A stretch of 7,411 nt of DNA from Eubacterium sp. (GTDB taxonomy: Bacteria > Bacillota > Clostridia > Lachnospirales > Lachnospiraceae), in contig JAJGAH010000115.1 of the NCBI GenBank assembly GCA_020844525.1, positions 1 through 7,411 on the forward strand. Direction: 5' to 3'. Of the stretch, positions 5,636 to 7,411 are shown piece by piece; position 1 is the first letter of the stretch, and every line of letters begins with the position of its first letter. Under the pieces are notes generated by a model that saw only the letters and a list, made by a program, of their open reading frames with translations, was not told where the DNA came from and made no database searches. The position numbers were made by a program, and so were the translations under genes.

Positions 5636-6118
5636 ATGAATGATGAAGTTTCCGAAAGGACCATGAACTTCGTAATCAGCACAACGAGACTCACAGTTCA
5701 GAGCATAACAAACGGCATCCGGATGTACCTGAACAGAGAGGAAAGAGACAGAGAGCAGAAGACGGTGATACGGCCGGATGCGCCTCCGGGCCGCAGATAC
5801 GGCAAACAGACCGTGAAGGAACTTGTCCAGCAGGACCAGGGCGTCAAGACGATCGAGATCAACGACGCGAAGATCCGTGAGCTGGAACGGCTGCTGCGGA
5901 AGAACGGCATTGATTTTGCCATCACGAGAAACTATAAGGTCTATCCGCCGAGATACCTTGTCTTCTTCAAAGGACGGGATGAGGATGTGCTGCAGGCGGT
6001 GCTGAACAGGATGACAGACCGCCAGATGAAAAGAAAGCCGTCCATCAGACAGGCAATCGAAAAGATGAAGTCGATTGTTGACAGGACAAAGGTTCGGAAC
6101 AGGCAGCCGGAAAGGTGA
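5636..6118 (+). CDS. PcfB-family (DUF3801) conjugation accessory protein
   Basis: A 160-aa protein of the PcfB/DUF3801 family, found beside VirD4-type coupling proteins in Gram-positive conjugative plasmids and ICEs. By analogy with PcfB of the enterococcal plasmid pCF10, it would help present the processed DNA or relaxase complex to the coupling protein. Features: an N-terminal helical region (about 8-34), then GRRYGKQTVKELVQQDQG (52-69), the conserved core IEINDAKIRELERLLRKNGIDFAI (73-96), YLVFFKGRDEDVLQAVL (107-123) and a basic C-terminal tail. I place the start at the ATG at 5636, because AGAGGAGG at 5621-5628 gives seven-base spacing; the in-frame GTG at 5630 is one base from that site. 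The upstream stop codon at 5619-5621 touches the ribosome binding site, so translation may be coupled. Confidence 0.88.
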   Translation: MNDEVSERTMNFVISTTRLTVQSITNGIRMYLNREERDREQKTVIRPDAPPGRRYGKQTVKELVQQDQGVKTIEINDAKIRELERLLRKNGIDFAITRNYKVYPPRYLVFFKGRDEDVLQAVLNRMTDRQMKRKPSIRQAIEKMKSIVDRTKVRNRQPER

Positions 6119-6120
6119 GG
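6113..6120 (+). promoter_or_regulatory. Ribosome binding site for virD4 overlapping the pcfB stop
   Basis: AGGTGAGG spans the TGA stop of the PcfB-family gene (6116-6118) and serves the next gene. AGGTGA suits the ATG at 6124, while GAGG (6117-6120) would suit the in-frame ATG at 6130, so either start is possible and they differ by two residues. The overlap of stop and ribosome binding site implies tight translational coupling. Confidence 0.6.
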
Positions 6121-6123
6121 AAC

Positions 6124-7411
6124 ATGGATATGAAAGTTAATCCGCAGAAGATCAAAAAGGCGCTGATCTGCTCTGTTCCGTATGTTGTGATCGGGCTTCT
6201 TGCGACAAATATCGGGGAAGCCGTCCGGATGACGGAGGGATGGAATGCGTCGGAAAAAGTTCTGGACTTTATGAAAAAGCTGCCGGAAGCTTTTGCCAAT
6301 CCGCTTCCGTCTCTCTGTCCGACTGACCTGTTGATCGGAGCGGCTGCGGCACTGCTGTTCTTTGCGGCAGTTCAGGCCAAAAGCAGAAATCAGAAGAAAT
6401 ACCGTCCGGGAGTCGAGTACGGATCCGCCAGATGGGGAACGCGTAAAGACATTGAGCCGTTTGAAGATCCGGTGTTTCAGAACAACATTATCCTGACAAA
6501 GACCGAGAGACTCATGATGAGCGGCAGGCCGAAGAATCCGAAATACGCGAGGAACAAGAATGTTCTGATCGTCGGCGGATCCGGTTCAGGAAAAACGAGG
6601 TTCTGGCTGAAGCCCAACCTGCTTCAGATGCATTCCTCCTATGTAATCACTGACCCAAAAGGTGAGATTATTTCGAGCTGCGGGCATGCACTTGTTCTGA
6701 ATCATTACAGAATCAAAATTTTGAACACGATCAACTTCAAAAAGTCCATGCATTACAACCCGTTCGTCTATATCCGGAGCGAGAAGGATATCCTGAAATT
6801 CGTCAACGCGCTGATCGCGAACACAAAGGGAGACGGAAAATCCTCGGATGATTTCTGGCAGAAGGCGGAGACGCTGCTCTACTGTGCATTGGTGGGATAT
6901 ATTCATTATGAGGCACCGGAGGACGAGCAGAACTTCTCGACTCTGCTGGAGATGCTGAACTGCATGGAGGTTCGCGAGGATGATGAGGACTTCCAGAATC
7001 CGGTTGACATAATGTTCGAAAAGCTGAAAAAAAAGAACCCGCAGCATTTCGCCGTGAGACAGTACGACAAATTCAAATTAGCTGCCGGAAAGACGGCAAA
7101 AAGCATCCTGGTTTCCTGCGGTGCGAGACTCGCTCCCTTTGATATCCAGGAAGTCCGGGACATCACCTCCTGTGATGACCTGCAGCTGGATACGATCGGC
7201 GACCAGAAAACGGCACTGTTTCTCATCATGTCGGACACAGACCCGACGTTCAATTTTCTGATCTCTCTGGTCTACACACAGATGTTCAATCTTCTATGTG
7301 AAAAGGCAGATGACGTTTACGGAGGAAGGCTTCCGGTTCATGTGCGCTGTCTCATTGATGAAGCAGCAAACATCGGTCAGATCCCGAACCTCGAGAAGCT
7401 GGTGGCTACGA
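6124..7411 (+). CDS. VirD4/TraG-type conjugative coupling protein (3' partial)
   Basis: The N-terminal 429 codons of a type IV coupling protein; the gene runs off the window with no stop. These inner-membrane hexameric ATPases bring relaxase-bound DNA to the type IV secretion channel. Two membrane segments are visible (about 13-31 and 68-84), separated by a short extracellular loop, then the cytoplasmic part. The ATPase shows Walker A GGSGSGKT (151-158), DPKGEI shortly after, and Walker B CLIDEAANIG with Asp412-Glu413. The insert HYNPFVYIRSEKDILKFVNALI and SDDFWQKAETLLYCAL are typical of the Gram-positive TraG/VirD4 group, resembling what I recall as the CD1115 family. Full-length relatives are about 600 residues, so roughly a quarter to a third is missing. 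Its place five bases after the PcfB gene is the usual arrangement. No frameshift or missing ATPase residue is seen. Confidence 0.95.
   Translation, partial: MDMKVNPQKIKKALICSVPYVVIGLLATNIGEAVRMTEGWNASEKVLDFMKKLPEAFANPLPSLCPTDLLIGAAAALLFFAAVQAKSRNQKKYRPGVEYGSARWGTRKDIEPFEDPVFQNNIILTKTERLMMSGRPKNPKYARNKNVLIVGGSGSGKTRFWLKPNLLQMHSSYVITDPKGEIISSCGHALVLNHYRIKILNTINFKKSMHYNPFVYIRSEKDILKFVNALIANTKGDGKSSDDFWQKAETLLYCALVGYIHYEAPEDEQNFSTLLEMLNCMEVREDDEDFQNPVDIMFEKLKKKNPQHFAVRQYDKFKLAAGKTAKSILVSCGARLAPFDIQEVRDITSCDDLQLDTIGDQKTALFLIMSDTDPTFNFLISLVYTQMFNLLCEKADDVYGGRLPVHVRCLIDEAANIGQIPNLEKLVAT

Overview
The window looks like part of an integrative and conjugative element (ICE), or a related conjugative island, from a gut-type Clostridia/Lachnospiraceae bacterium (Bacillota). 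The grounds are strong AGGAGG ribosome binding sites, a clostridial cell-wall protein built from Cna-B/SpaA-like and VaFE (ester-bond) domains with a TPKTG sorting signal, and the gene order ParB-like, DUF4406/DUF7768-like, PcfB (DUF3801), VirD4. That order matches my memory of Tn1549/CTn-type elements; no database search was possible. All real genes are on the + strand.

Layout. Positions 2-4162 hold the 3' part of a very large surface protein whose start lies upstream of the window. It reads as the tail of one Cna-B-like domain, five more Cna-B/SpaA-like domains, five tandem VaFE repeats, a Thr-Pro stalk, and a sortase signal with membrane anchor. An 83-bp gap follows, holding a weak hairpin and a strong GC-rich terminator-like hairpin. 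A perfect ribosome binding site just after the T-run leads into a possible 37-aa ORF (4246-4359). This overlaps the start of a parB-like gene (4322-5248). Then come a small nucleoside deoxyribosyltransferase-like protein (5277-5621), a PcfB-family protein (5636-6118) and the first 429 codons of a VirD4-type coupling ATPase (6124 to the window end).

How they fit together. By family knowledge, the surface protein would be fixed to the donor cell wall and could promote cell contact during mating. PcfB and VirD4 would pass the relaxase-bound DNA to the type IV secretion channel. The ParB-like protein may serve maintenance or regulation of the element. The relaxase, the sortase, ParA and the rest of the secretion channel are not in the window.

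The most unusual signals are at the DNA level inside parB. There is a perfect 19-bp palindrome at 4781-4799. It sits near the left edge of a roughly 117-bp patch (4763-4879) whose codons end in A or T far more often than those on either side. The patch covers the linker and the helix-turn-helix region, which suggests either a swapped-in DNA-binding segment or a cis-acting site embedded in the gene. No RNA genes, CRISPR arrays, insertion sequences or convincing promoters were found.
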